From: Oncorhynchus masou masou
Taxonomy: Eukaryota; Chordata; Actinopteri; Salmoniformes; Salmonidae
Length of the DNA stretch: 64,000 bases
Reading direction: 5' to 3'
NCBI RefSeq assembly: GCF_036934945.1
Contig: NC_088236.1
Coordinates: 944,369 to 1,008,368 of the forward strand
The position numbers and the translations under genes are program-made. Shown in pieces: positions 10,490-20,168 of this stretch (its first letter is position 1; every line of letters begins with the position of its first letter). The notes below the pieces were generated by a model that had not been told where the DNA came from, did not search any database, and saw only the letters and a program-made list of their open reading frames with translations.

Positions 10490-13084
10490 CTTCTTCCTGT
10501 TTCTTCTGTTTTCTCCTGCTAAGTTGAGGTCTGTGTATATCTAGTCTCTGTTTCACCCTGCTAAGTTGAGGTCTGTGTATATCTCTAGTCTCTGTTTTCT
10601 CCTGCTAAGTTGAGGTCTGTGTATATCTAGTCTCTGTTTCCCCCTGCTAAGTTGAGGTGTGTGTATATCTAGTCTCTGTTTCCCCCTGCTAAGTTGAGGT
10701 CTGTGTATATCTCTAGTCTCTGTTTTCTCCTGCTAAGTTGAGGTCTGTGTATATATAGTCTCTGTTTCCCCTTGCAATGTTGAGGTCTGTGTATATCTAG
10801 CCTCTGTTTCCCCCTGCTAAGTTGAGGTCTGTGTATATCTAGTCTCTGTTTCCCCCTGCTAAGTTGAGGTCTGTGTATATCTAGTCTCTGTTTTCTCCTG
10901 CTAAGTTGAGGTCTGTGTATATCTAGTCTCTGTTTCCCCCTGCTAAGTTGAGGTCTATGTATATCTCTTGTCTCTGTTTCCCCTTGCTAAGTTGAGGTCT
11001 GTGTATATCTCTAGTCTCTGTTTTCTCCTGCTAAGTTGAGGTCTGTGTATATTTCTTGACCGTGTTTCCCCTTAATAAGTTGAGGTCTGTGTATAAATCG
11101 AATCTCTGTTTTCTCCTGCTAAGTTGAGGTCTGTACGTATATATCTAGGCTCTGTTTCCCCCTGCTAAGTTGAGGTCTGTGTATATCTCTTGACCCTGTT
11201 TCCCCTTAATAAGTTGAGGTCTATACGTATATATCTAGTCTCTGTTTTCTCCTGCTAAACTGAGGTCTGTGCATATCTCTAGTCTCTGTTTCCCCCTGCT
11301 AAGTTGAGGTCTGTGTATATCTAGTCTGTTTCCCCCTGCTAAGTTGAGGTCTGTGTATATCTAGGCTCTGTTTCCCCCTGCTAAGTTGAGGTCTGTGTAT
11401 ATCTCTAGTCTCTGTTTCCCCCTGCTAAGTTGAGGTCTGTGTATATCTAGGCTCTGTTTCCCCCTGCTAAGTTGAGGTCTGTGTATATCTAGGCTCTGTT
11501 TCCCCCTGCTAAGTTGAGGTCTGTGTATATCTAGTCTCTGTTTCCCCCTGCTAAGTTGAGGTCTGTGTATATATCTAGTCTCTGTTTTCTCCTGCTAAGT
11601 TGAGGTCTGTGTGTATATATAGTCTCTGTTTCCCCCTGCTAAGTTGAGGTCTGTGTATATCTCTATTCTCTGTTTCCCCCTGCTAAGTTGAGGTCTGTGT
11701 ATATCTAGTCTGTTTCCCCCTGCTAAGTTGAGGTCTGTGTATATCTAGGCTCTGTTTCCCCCTGCTAAGTTGAGGTCTGTGTATATCTCTAGTCTCTGTT
11801 TCCCCCTGCTAAGTTGAGGTCTGTGTATATCTAGGCTCTGTTTCCCCCTGCTAAGTTGAGGTCTGTGTATATCTAGGCTCTGTTTCCCCCTGCTAAGTTG
11901 AGGTCTGTGTATATCTAGTCTCTGTTTCCCCCTGCTAAGTTGAGGTCTGTGTATATATCTAGTCTCTGTTTTCTCCTGCTAAGTTGAGGTCTGTGTGTAT
12001 ATATAGTCTCTGTTTCCCCCTGCTAAGTTGAGGTCTGTGTATATCTCTATTCTCTGTTTCCCCCTGCTAAGTTGAGGTCTGTGTATATCTCTAGTCTCTG
12101 TTTTCTCCTGCTAAGTTGAGGTCTGTGTATATAAAGTCTCTGTTTCCCCTTGCTAAGTTGAGGTCTGTGTATATCTCTAGTCTCTGTTTCCCCCTGCTAA
12201 GTTGAGGTCTGTGTATATATAGTCTCTGTTTCCCCCTGCTAAGTTGAGGTCTGTGTATATATCTAGGCTCTCTTTCCCCCTGCTAAGTTGAGGTCTGTGT
12301 ATATCTCTTGACCCTGTTTCCCCTTAATAAGTTGAGGTCTATACGTATATATCTAGTCTCTGTTTTCTCCTGCTAAACTGAGGTCTGTGTATATCTCTAG
12401 TCTCTGTTTCCCCCTGCTAAGTTGAGGTCTGTGTATAGATAGTCTATGTTTCCCCTTGCTAAGTTGAGGTCTGTGTATATCTCTAGTCTCTGTTTCCCCC
12501 TGCTAAGTTGAGGTCTGTGTATATCTAGTCTCTGTTTCCCCTTGCTATGTTGAGGTCTGTGTATATCTAGGCTCTGTTTCCCCCTGCTAAGTTGAGGTCT
12601 GTGTATATCTAGGCTCTGTTTCCCCTGCTAAGTTGAGGTCTGTACGTATATATCTAGTCTCTGTTTCCCCTTGCTAAGTTGAGGTCTGTGTATATCTCTA
12701 GTCTCTGTTTTCTCCTGCTAAGTTGAGGTCTGTGTATATCTCTAGTCTGTTTCCCCTGCTAAGTTGAGGTCTGTGTGTATATCTAGGCTCTGTTTCCCCC
12801 TGCTAAGTTGAGGTCTGTGTATATCTCTAGTCTCTGTTTCCCCCTGCTAAGTTGAGGTCTGTGTATATCTAGTCCCTGTTTCCCTGCTAAGTTGAGGTCT
12901 GTGTATATATCTAGGCTCTGTTTCCCCCTGCTAAGTTGAGGTCTGAGTATATCTCTTGACCCTGTTTACTCTTAATAAGTTGAGGTCTATACGTATATAT
13001 CTAGTCTCTGTTTCCCCCTGCTAAGTTGAGGTCTGTACGTATATATCTAGTCTCTGTTTCCTACTGCTAAATTGAGGTCTGTGT
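10490..13084. repeat. ~42-bp minisatellite, 2.6 kb
   Basis: About 60 copies of a 40-46 bp unit: ctgtttccccctgctaagtt followed by gaggtctgtgtatatctagt. Variants include ttttctcctgct for tttccccctgct, atacgtatatatc for gtgtatatc, and ccttaataagtt for cctgctaagtt. Longer stretches of variant order are repeated (see findings). The strand is pyrimidine-biased. It lies in the first intron. Confidence 0.95.
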
Positions 13085-13303
13085 AACAGTACCTGTCAAA
13101 AGTTTGGACACACCTACTCATTCCAGCTGTTTTCTTTATTTTTACTATTTTCTACATTGGAGAATAATAGTGAAGACATCAAAATTATGAAATAACACAT
13201 ATGGAATCGTGTAGTAACCAAAAAAGTGTTAAACTAATCCAAAAATATTATATTTGAGATTCTTCAAAGTAGCCACGCTTTGCCTTGATGACAACTTTGC
13301 AGT
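13085..13303 (-). mobile_element. Tc1-like fragment (terminal ~220 bp)
   Basis: Starts with acagtacctgtcaaaagttt and runs through the conserved subterminal sequence to cttgatgacaactttgcag. The same end occurs in the complete element at 21724. The rest of the transposon is missing, replaced by a minisatellite. Orientation is set by comparison with the 21724 element, whose transposase remains are on the minus strand. Confidence 0.85.
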
Positions 13304-13566
13304 CATGGTCATTAAGGATGCTAGCCCTACTCTGCTCTGAGTCATGGTCATGAAGGAAGCTAACCTTGTGGTTCATGGTCATAAAGGAAGCTAGCCCTAC
13401 TCTGCTGTGGGCCATGGACATAAAAGAAGCTAGCCCTACTCTGCTCTGAGTCATGGTCATAATGGAAGCTAGCCCTACTCTGCTGTGGGTCATGGTCACA
13501 AAGGAAGCTAGCCCTACTCTGCTGTGGGTCATGGTCATAAAGGAAGCTAGCCCTACTCTGCTGTGG
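13304..13566. repeat. 39-bp minisatellite (gtcatggtcataaagg)
   Basis: About 6.5 copies of a 39-bp unit: gtcatggtcataaaggaagc followed by tagccctactctgctgtgg. It is unrelated to the 39-bp unit at position 1. It lies between the Tc1 end and the inverted 42-bp block. Confidence 0.93.
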
Positions 13567-13920
13567 AGAGACAGAGATAGAGATATACACAGACCTCAAT
13601 TTAGCAGGAGGACACAGGGCTTAGAGATGCTAGCAATATTAGAGTCATACACTGATCTCAGCTTAGGAGGAGGAAACACAGAAAACAGACGTTAGAGATA
13701 TACTCAGGGCTCAGTTTAGCAGGGGGAAACAGGAAACAGGGACTAGAGTTACGAGAGATATTAACACACCTCAGTTTAGCAGGAGGAACGGGGCCCAGAG
13801 ATATACACAGACCTCAATTTAGCAGGAGGAAACAGGGACTAGAGTTAGAGATATTAACACACCTCAGTTTAGCAGGAGGAACGGATACCAGAGATATACA
13901 CAGACCTCAGTTTAGCATGC
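13567..13920. repeat. ~42-bp minisatellite, inverted block
   Basis: Units such as agatatacacagacctcagt, ttagcaggaggaaacaggg and actagag are the reverse complement of the array at 10490-13084. About seven copies, more diverged than the direct array. The arrangement puts the two blocks in opposite orientation with 480 bp of other sequence between them. Confidence 0.93.
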
Positions 13921-13934
13921 TCATGCTGCCAAAC

Positions 13935-14812
13935 ATACCCTTGTAAAACTGACCATCCTACTGATCCTCGACTTCGGCGATGTCATCTATGTCATCTATA
14001 AAATAGCCTACAACACTCTACTTCACAGATTATATGCAGTATATCACAGTGCCATCCGTTTTGTCACCAAAGCCCCATATACTACCAATCACTGCGACCT
14101 GTACGCTCTCGTTGGCTGGCCCTCGCTTCATACTCGTCGCCAAGCCCACTGGCTCCAGGTCATCTACAAGTCTTTGCTAGGTAAAGCCCCGCCTTATCTC
14201 AGCTCACCGGTCACCATATGAGCACCCACTCGTAGCACACGCTCCAGCAGGTATATCTCACTGGTCATCCCCCAGAGCTGATTCCTCCTTTGGACGCCTT
14301 GCCTTCCAGTTCTCTGCTGCCAATGACTGGAACGAACTGCAAAAATCACTGAAGCTGGAGACTCATATCTCCCTCACTAACCTTAAGCACCAGCTGTCAG
14401 AGCAGCTCACAGATCACTGCACCTGTACATAGCCCATCTCTAAATATCCCACCCAACTACCTCATCCCCATACTGTATTTATATATATACTTCTTGCTCC
14501 TTTGCACCCCAGTGTCTCTACTTGCACATTCATCTTCTGCACATCTATCACTGCAGTGTTTAATTGGTATGTTGTAATTACTTAGCCACCATGGCCCATT
14601 TATTGCCATACCTCCCTTATCTTTCCTCATTTGCACACACTGTATATAGACTTTTTCTACTGTATCATTGACTGTATGTTTTTTTATTCCATGTATAACT
14701 CTGTGTTGTTGTTTGTGTCGCACTGCTTTGCTTTATCTTGGCCAGGTCGCAGTTGTAAATGAGAACTTGTTCTCAACTAGCCTACCTGGTTAAATAAAGG
14801 TTAAATAAAAAT
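13935..14812 (+). mobile_element. LINE 3' end
   Basis: Plus-strand copy of the non-LTR element also found at 5225-6474. It retains the end of ORF2 (sequence encoding the WNELQKSL-type segment near 14330), a 3' UTR, and the tail ggttaaataaaggttaaata at ~14790. It is 5'-truncated and carries stops and frameshifts. It is inserted next to the inverted minisatellite block. Confidence 0.87.
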
Positions 14813-14989
14813 AAAGAAGATGTGAAGGAGAGAGACTTTGTATTCAATTCATTGTCTCCTCCTCACGCATCGACTCGCTGTCTAACTGTCTGTCTTCCTG
14901 TCTGTTTCAATACTGTCTTACTATCTATTTCAATACCATATTGCCGTCTGTTTCAATACTGTCTTACTGTCTGACTGCCTGTTTCCGTC

Positions 14990-15576
14990 CTGTATTGCTG
15001 TGTGTTTCAGTCCTGTCTTACCATCTGTTTCAGTCATGTCTTGATGAGTGTTTCAGTCATGTCTTGATGAGTGTTTCAGTCCTGTCTTGCCGAGTGTTTC
15101 AGTCCTGTCTTGCCGGGTGTTTCAGTCCTGTCTTGCCGGGTGTTTCAGTCCTGTCTTGCCGGGTGTTTCAGTCCTGTCTTGCCGGGTGTTTCAGTCCTGT
15201 CTTGCCGGGTGTTTCAGTCCTGTCTTGCCGGGTGTTTCAGTCCTGTCTTGCCGGGTGTTTCAGTCCTGTCTTGCCGGGTGTTTCAGTCCTGTCTTGCCGG
15301 GTGTTTCAGTCCTGTCTTGCCGCGTGTTTCAGTCCTGTCTTGCAGCGTGTTTCAGTCCTGTCTTGCCGCGTGTTTCAGTCCTGTCTTGCCGGGTGTCTTG
15401 CCGGGTGTTTCAGTCCTGTCTTGCCGGGTGTTTCAGTCCTGTCTTGCCGGGTGTTTCAGTCCTGTCTTGCCGGGTGTTTCAGTCCTGTCTTGCCGGGTGT
15501 TTCAGTCCTGTCTTACCATCTGTTTTCGATCCTGTCTTACCATCTGTTTTCGATCCTGTCTTGCTGTTTGTTTCAG
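14990..15576 (+). repeat. 23-bp minisatellite ending at the splice acceptor
   Basis: About 24 copies of a 23-bp unit: cctgtcttgccgggtgtttc then agt. The last unit, ctgtcttgctgtttgtttcag, is the acceptor of the next exon, so every copy carries an acceptor-like gtttcag. The period is not a multiple of three but the unit has no stop, so all three forward frames stay open. One of them enters the exon in the correct frame. Confidence 0.95.
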
Positions 15577-15660
15577 GTGAATGAGATCTACCACGATGAG
15601 TCTCTAGGAGTCCATATTAATGTGGTGTTGGTGAGGATGATCATGCTGGGCTATGCTAAG
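15577..15660 (+). CDS. adamts3: ADAMTS3-type metalloprotease, exon 2 in window
   Basis: An 84-base exon (28 codons, phase 0 at both ends) between acceptor tttcag and donor gtaggc. It encodes VNEIYHDESLGVHINVVLVR and MIMLGYAK, part of the N-terminal lobe of the metalloprotease domain. The sequence agrees almost throughout with what I recall of vertebrate ADAMTS3; the LGVHIN and MIMLGYAK segments distinguish it from ADAMTS2. It joins in frame to the previous exon (MNI|VNEIY). No disruption is seen. Confidence 0.93.
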
Positions 15661-15769
15661 GTAGGCTTTAAATATACCGCTTCGATAAAGCTCTAAATAG
15701 GATACCACTTAGAATAATATTTTATTCACAATTATTCTATCCAGTACAGTGAGTGCATACAGTTACAGC

Positions 15770-16757
15770 CAGTGGTGTGTATTGATGGATGCCAAGGGAA
15801 GCCAGGCTTCCACAAAAAAATGTTTTTCATAGTTGTCCTTCAATTCGGAAAAGGCTGAATGTATCTTACTGGAGAAAGCATCCGAGCTAGCGAAACAGCG
15901 CCCTTCTGTCTCAGTATGTGTTGGCCATCTATCTGATGCTATCTGGTCAAAAAGAGTATTCCATTGTTGCTGCCCGTGGCATTGAATACAAGAGAAACCA
16001 GTGAGCATTTGACCTTCCTTGACAACATATTAATATTAGTCAATCAGCATTGAGCTAAACTGAGTGAGTTTAATTTATCAAAACAAATGTGTCAAGGGAA
16101 GCCAGTTTGGATTTGGCTTCACTCCAATCACAAGCCAAATGTAATTTACCCAAAAAATGTGAATTGTTGCATCTCGTTGTGTCATTGGCCTCCAATGTCT
16201 AGTTAACTAGCTAAAATGGTCCCTTTCCTAAATTACCCATAGATGGAGATAGGGATTTGTGGTTTTACTTAATTCTCTGTACTCTCCAATGATTTTAATG
16301 ACAATTCTGATCCAACCATAAATTCATGCATTGTGCCCCTGGTCTGAGAGGATGGAAGTTCAAAATGTTGCTTGATGTAATAGGCTAATGTTAACTAGCT
16401 GGCCTGGGGCACCGTTGCCCCAAGGAAGTTAGCCTAGCGAGCAAGCAGTTTAGTTAGGTAGCCTAGGACAACAAAAACTAGAAGTGTGTACTGTATGACA
16501 GAGTCATGAAAGAGAGGGGGGCGGTATTTCTGGGTGAGTCAATATGCTTTGTGGACTTCAATGGACAGATGTTGCTATCCAGTTTTGTGATGGTTTAATT
16601 TATTCTGCCATTTATTGTCTCTGCCTTTAGGCCTATATATCACGGTGTCAAGGCATAGGTTATAGAGAAAACACAATTATCACAACACACATGTTGTTAT
16701 ATGTCTTTTTAGGGGGGTCTTGGCTTCCCCAGTGATTTTACCCATGCACCACTACAG
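15770..16757. mobile_element. hAT-like non-autonomous element with 8-bp target duplication
   Basis: A ~990-bp block flanked by identical 8-bp sequences, gttacagc at 15762-15769 and 16758-16765. The ends are cagtggtg on the left and caccactacag on the right, a short imperfect terminal inverted repeat of the hAT type (CAGTGGTG). Just inside each end are further inverted words (ccaagggaagccaggcttcc, and tcttggcttcccc on the right). No transposase frame is recognisable. It nearly fills the 1.2-kb intron between exons 2 and 3. Confidence 0.7.
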
Positions 16758-16857
16758 GTTACAGCATGTGTTTGTGATTCTTGACGGAATTGAACCCATG
16801 ACCTTGGTGTTGCTAACACCATGCTGTCAGGTTCTAACAGTTTGTCTGTCCTGTCAG

Positions 16858-17014
16858 TCCATCAGCCTGATAGAACGAGGGAACCCATCCAGGAGTCTGG
16901 AGAACGTGTGTCGCTGGGCGTTCGTTCAGCAGAAGGCAGACCATGACCATTCTGAGCACCATGATCACGCCATCTTCCTGACCAGACAGGGCTTTGGACC
17001 CACAGGCATGCAGG
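16858..17014 (+). CDS. adamts3: ADAMTS3-type metalloprotease, exon 3 in window
   Basis: A 157-base exon between acceptor ctgtcag and donor g|gtaaga, phase 0 to phase 1. It encodes SISLIERGNPSRSLENVCRW and, further on, HSEHHDHAIFLTRQ and FGPTGMQ. The SLIERGNPSRSLENVCRW segment with HSEHHDHAIF points to ADAMTS3. One difference from the family is a glycine in RQGFGP where aspartate (RQDFGP) is usual. The upstream intron holds a hAT-like insertion that ends about 90 bp before the acceptor. Confidence 0.93.
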
Positions 17015-17494
17015 GTAAGACCACGACCCCTGATCCCTAACTCTGACCCTAACCTGTACCTCTAACCCCCTGGAATGTAGGGTTGGTCCAGGATTACCCC
17101 ATGTGTACAGCTTCCTCCTCCTGTCAGTCTTACTGACTTCATTCCAGCTCCCTACCGGGCCTGCAGTGTTCTGAAAATGTTAGGTCACATAATGTAGTGT
17201 TTGAAGAAGCCCTCCTAATGTTACTCTTAGTACTATTTGTTGAAGCAGCCAGTTGTACTATTTGATGTTAAAAAACTCTATTTGGTAGTTGTTGAATGTG
17301 CCCAACAGAGGTGTTAGCTAGTCAACCTGGTGATCACAGTTGTATTTGATTTTAGACATGCTGGATTCATTTGTCATACCAGAGTTGCTCTGAAGAACAG
17401 TCTGTTGTATCTTCCACCAACATTTATAGTTTCAGGCTCTCATTTTTCATACTAAGTTATCCATTTATTTTGTATTTATTTGTTTGCACCTAAG
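17015..17494. other. Start of the 11.6-kb intron; no feature seen
   Basis: Intron sequence after the exon 3 donor. There is a short ccctaac-rich start (ctaactctgaccctaacc near 17040), then sequence with no repeat family, ORF or motif that I recognise. Confidence 0.6.
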
Positions 17495-18548
17495 ATTATA
17501 ACAGAACATGGCCAAGATGTTCAAACGTTCATAGATGACCAGCAGGGTCAGATTATAATAATCACAGTGGCTGTAGAGGGTGCAACAGGTCAGCCCCCTC
17601 AGGAGTAAATGTCAGCTGGCTTTTCATAGCCGCTCATTCAGAGTTAGAGACAGCAGGTGTGGTAGAGAGAGTCCAAAACAGCAGGTCCGGGACAAGGTAG
17701 CACGTCCGGTGAACAGGTTCCATAGCCACAGGCAGAACAGTTGAAATTGGCTCAGTAGCATGACCAGGTGGACTGGGGACACCAAGGAGTCATCAGGCCA
17801 GGTAGTCCTGAGGCATGGTCCTAGGGCTCAGGTCCTCTGAGAGAAAGAGAGATAAAGAGAGAAAAAGAGAAAATTAGCATACTTAAATTCACACAGGACA
17901 CCGGATAAGACAGGAGAAGTACTCCAGATATAACAGACTGACCCTAGCCACCCGACACATAATTTACTGCAGCATAAATACTGGAGGCTGAGACAGGAGG
18001 GGTTTGGAGACACTGTGGCCCCCTCCGATGATACCCCAAAGCAGGGCCAAACAGGCAGCCCCACCCACTTTGCCAAAGCACAGCCCTCATACCACAAGAA
18101 GGATATCTTCAACCACCAACTTACTACCCTGAGACAAGGCCGAGTATAGCCCACGAATATCTCCCCCACGGAACAAACCCGAGGGGGGCGCCAACCCAGA
18201 CAGGAAGATCACGTCAGTGACTCAACACGCTTAAGTGACACACCCCTCCTAGGGACGGCATGGAAGAGCACCAGTAAGCCAGTGAGTCAGCCCCTGTAAT
18301 AGGGTTTGAGGCAGAGAGTCCCAGTGGAGAGGGGAACCGGCCAGGCAGAGACAGCAAGGGTGGTTCGTCGCTCCAGTGCCTTTCCATTCACCTTCACACC
18401 CCTGGGTCAGACTACACTCAATCATAGGTAGGAGCAAGCCCATGTAATGCTTTGTAGGTTAGCAGTAAAACCTTGAAATCAGGCCTTGCCTTGACAGGAA
18501 GCCAGTGTAGGGAGGCTAGCACAGGAGTAATACGATTTAAAAAAAACA
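17495..18548 (-). mobile_element. LINE 3' fragment (same family as 48138-51817)
   Basis: On the minus strand this is the 3' UTR and the end of the ORF2 of the same LINE family as the 3.7-kb copy at 48138-51817. Shared blocks include gattataacagaacatg, atagatgaccagcagggtca and, at the ORF2 side, the PVLASLHWLPVKARPDFKVL peptide (around 18490). It is 5'-truncated just after that peptide and lacks part of the 3' end present in the other copy. It lies in reverse orientation in the third intron. Confidence 0.85.
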
Positions 18549-19056
18549 CTCTTGGGGATCTATAATAAACCCCAGGAAGAGTAGCTGCTGCCTTGGCAGG
18601 AACTAATGGGGATTTATAATAAATCCCAGGAAGAGTAGTTCCTGACAAGCCAGCAGCTAATGGGGATCCATAATAAACCCCATGAAGAGTAGCTGCTGCC
18701 TTGGCAGAAACTAATAGGTATCTATAATAAACACCAGGAAGAGTAGCTGCTGCCTTGGCAGGAACTAATGGGGATCCATAATAAACCCCATGAAGAGTAG
18801 CTGCTGCCTTGGCAGAAACTAATGGGTATCTATAATAAACACCAGGAAGAGTAGCTGCTGCCTTGGCAGGAACTAATGGGGATCCATAATAAACCCCAGG
18901 AAGAGTAGCTGCTGCCTTGGCAGGAACTAATAGGGATCCATAATAAACCCCAGGAAGAGTAGCTGCTGCCTTGGCAGGAACTAATAGAGATCCATAATAA
19001 ACCCCAGGGAGAGTAGCTGCTGCCTTGGCAGGAACTAATGGGGATCCATAATAAAT
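18549..19056. repeat. 54-bp tandem array derived from a LINE tail
   Basis: About 9.5 copies of a 54-bp unit: aggaactaatggggatccat, aataaaccccaggaagagta, gctgctgccttggc. On the right it runs directly into ggggatccataataaatac plus an aatac tail, the 3' terminus of the LINE that continues to 20168. The repeat is therefore best read as amplification of that LINE's 3' end. Two-copy variants (gggtatctataataaacacc) alternate with the standard unit. Confidence 0.9.
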
Positions 19057-20168
19057 ACAAATACAAATACCAAAAACTGCTAATTATAAATGTGTAAATG
19101 AATTCACCAGCAATCACAAAAATAATCAACTGTATATGTTTTGTTTACATGTGCGTGTGGATGTGAGTGTGTGAGAGTTATATGGGGGAGATTACTGAGT
19201 AATCAGGCTGACCCCCAGTCTTTGCTTGAAGTTATTGAGGGATAATGATGTTTGGTAATGTGAAGATAATAATTTCAGAGTATGGTAGCTCTATATCTAA
19301 TAGAGAAATGACTATGTGAGGTGCAGCAGTATGGAGGGTGAAGGTTATCGCAGTGTCTTTTGTTGTGTAGATGTATTTCAGAATTAACCTGGAAGAATCC
19401 ATTTAAGGGTTTAGGTAAACTGTCTGGGCGGTATGACTATTTGTAGATGAAAGGGCATAATTGGAGTACATTAATGTCATAAATAGACAATATAATTTGT
19501 TTCTTAAACTTGCAGATGGAGCCGGGTAATTCGAGGTGGCTAGTCTTGCAATTGTATATTGTATGATGAGTAATTTGTTTAGGTAGGAGGTATATGTACT
19601 GGCCCCCCCAGACAATATTACAGTAAATGAGATATGGGTAAATTAAGCTCTAGTATAGAGTTAGCAAGCCTGATGAACCAAACCACTAATTTTTCTGATG
19701 ATATCAACAGATTTCATCACTTTGCTACAGACAAATTCAATGCAATCTTTCTAGGATACATTTTCATCAATTAGAACTCTGAGGAATCTAGTGGATGTGA
19801 CTAGTTACATTTCATTCCCAGTTATTGAGATTCTGCCTCTTTCTTTATTTTGGGATTTTTTTAAAGTTAGATTTTTAAAACATTTGAAGATACATTGTTT
19901 ATCTGGAACCATTCAGAAATTGTGGCTATGCCTGAGTTGGCTACATTAATTAGTGAGTCAAGATTCTTGTGTGATAAAATCTAATTGGTATCATCAGCAA
20001 AGAGAAAGGGGAAGTACGGTAGAAGACCCAGCAGCGAGGTCATTGATATAGATTACGAATAACAAAGGTCCAATTATCGAACCCTTTGGCACGCCACAGG
20101 ATATCTTGGCTCTGGTAGATGCACATCAGTTTGCATAAACAAATTGTTCCCTACCATAAACATAACTA
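19057..20168 (-). mobile_element. LINE, 3' part with RT motif, split by a Tc1 element
   Basis: The minus strand holds a degraded reverse transcriptase. At ~20030-20100 the reverse complement encodes GVPKGSIIGPLLFVIYIND, the usual RT motif around the conserved GVPQGS, with ADDT-like sequence after it (~20000). The rest toward 19057 is the post-RT region and 3' UTR. The element continues at 21426-21723 on the far side of a Tc1-like insertion. Several frameshifts and stops; no intact ORF. Confidence 0.75.

Noticed and set aside
15763..16008. An 81-codon minus-strand ORF
   Set aside because: It lies in the terminal part of the hAT-like element and matches no transposase motif that I know.
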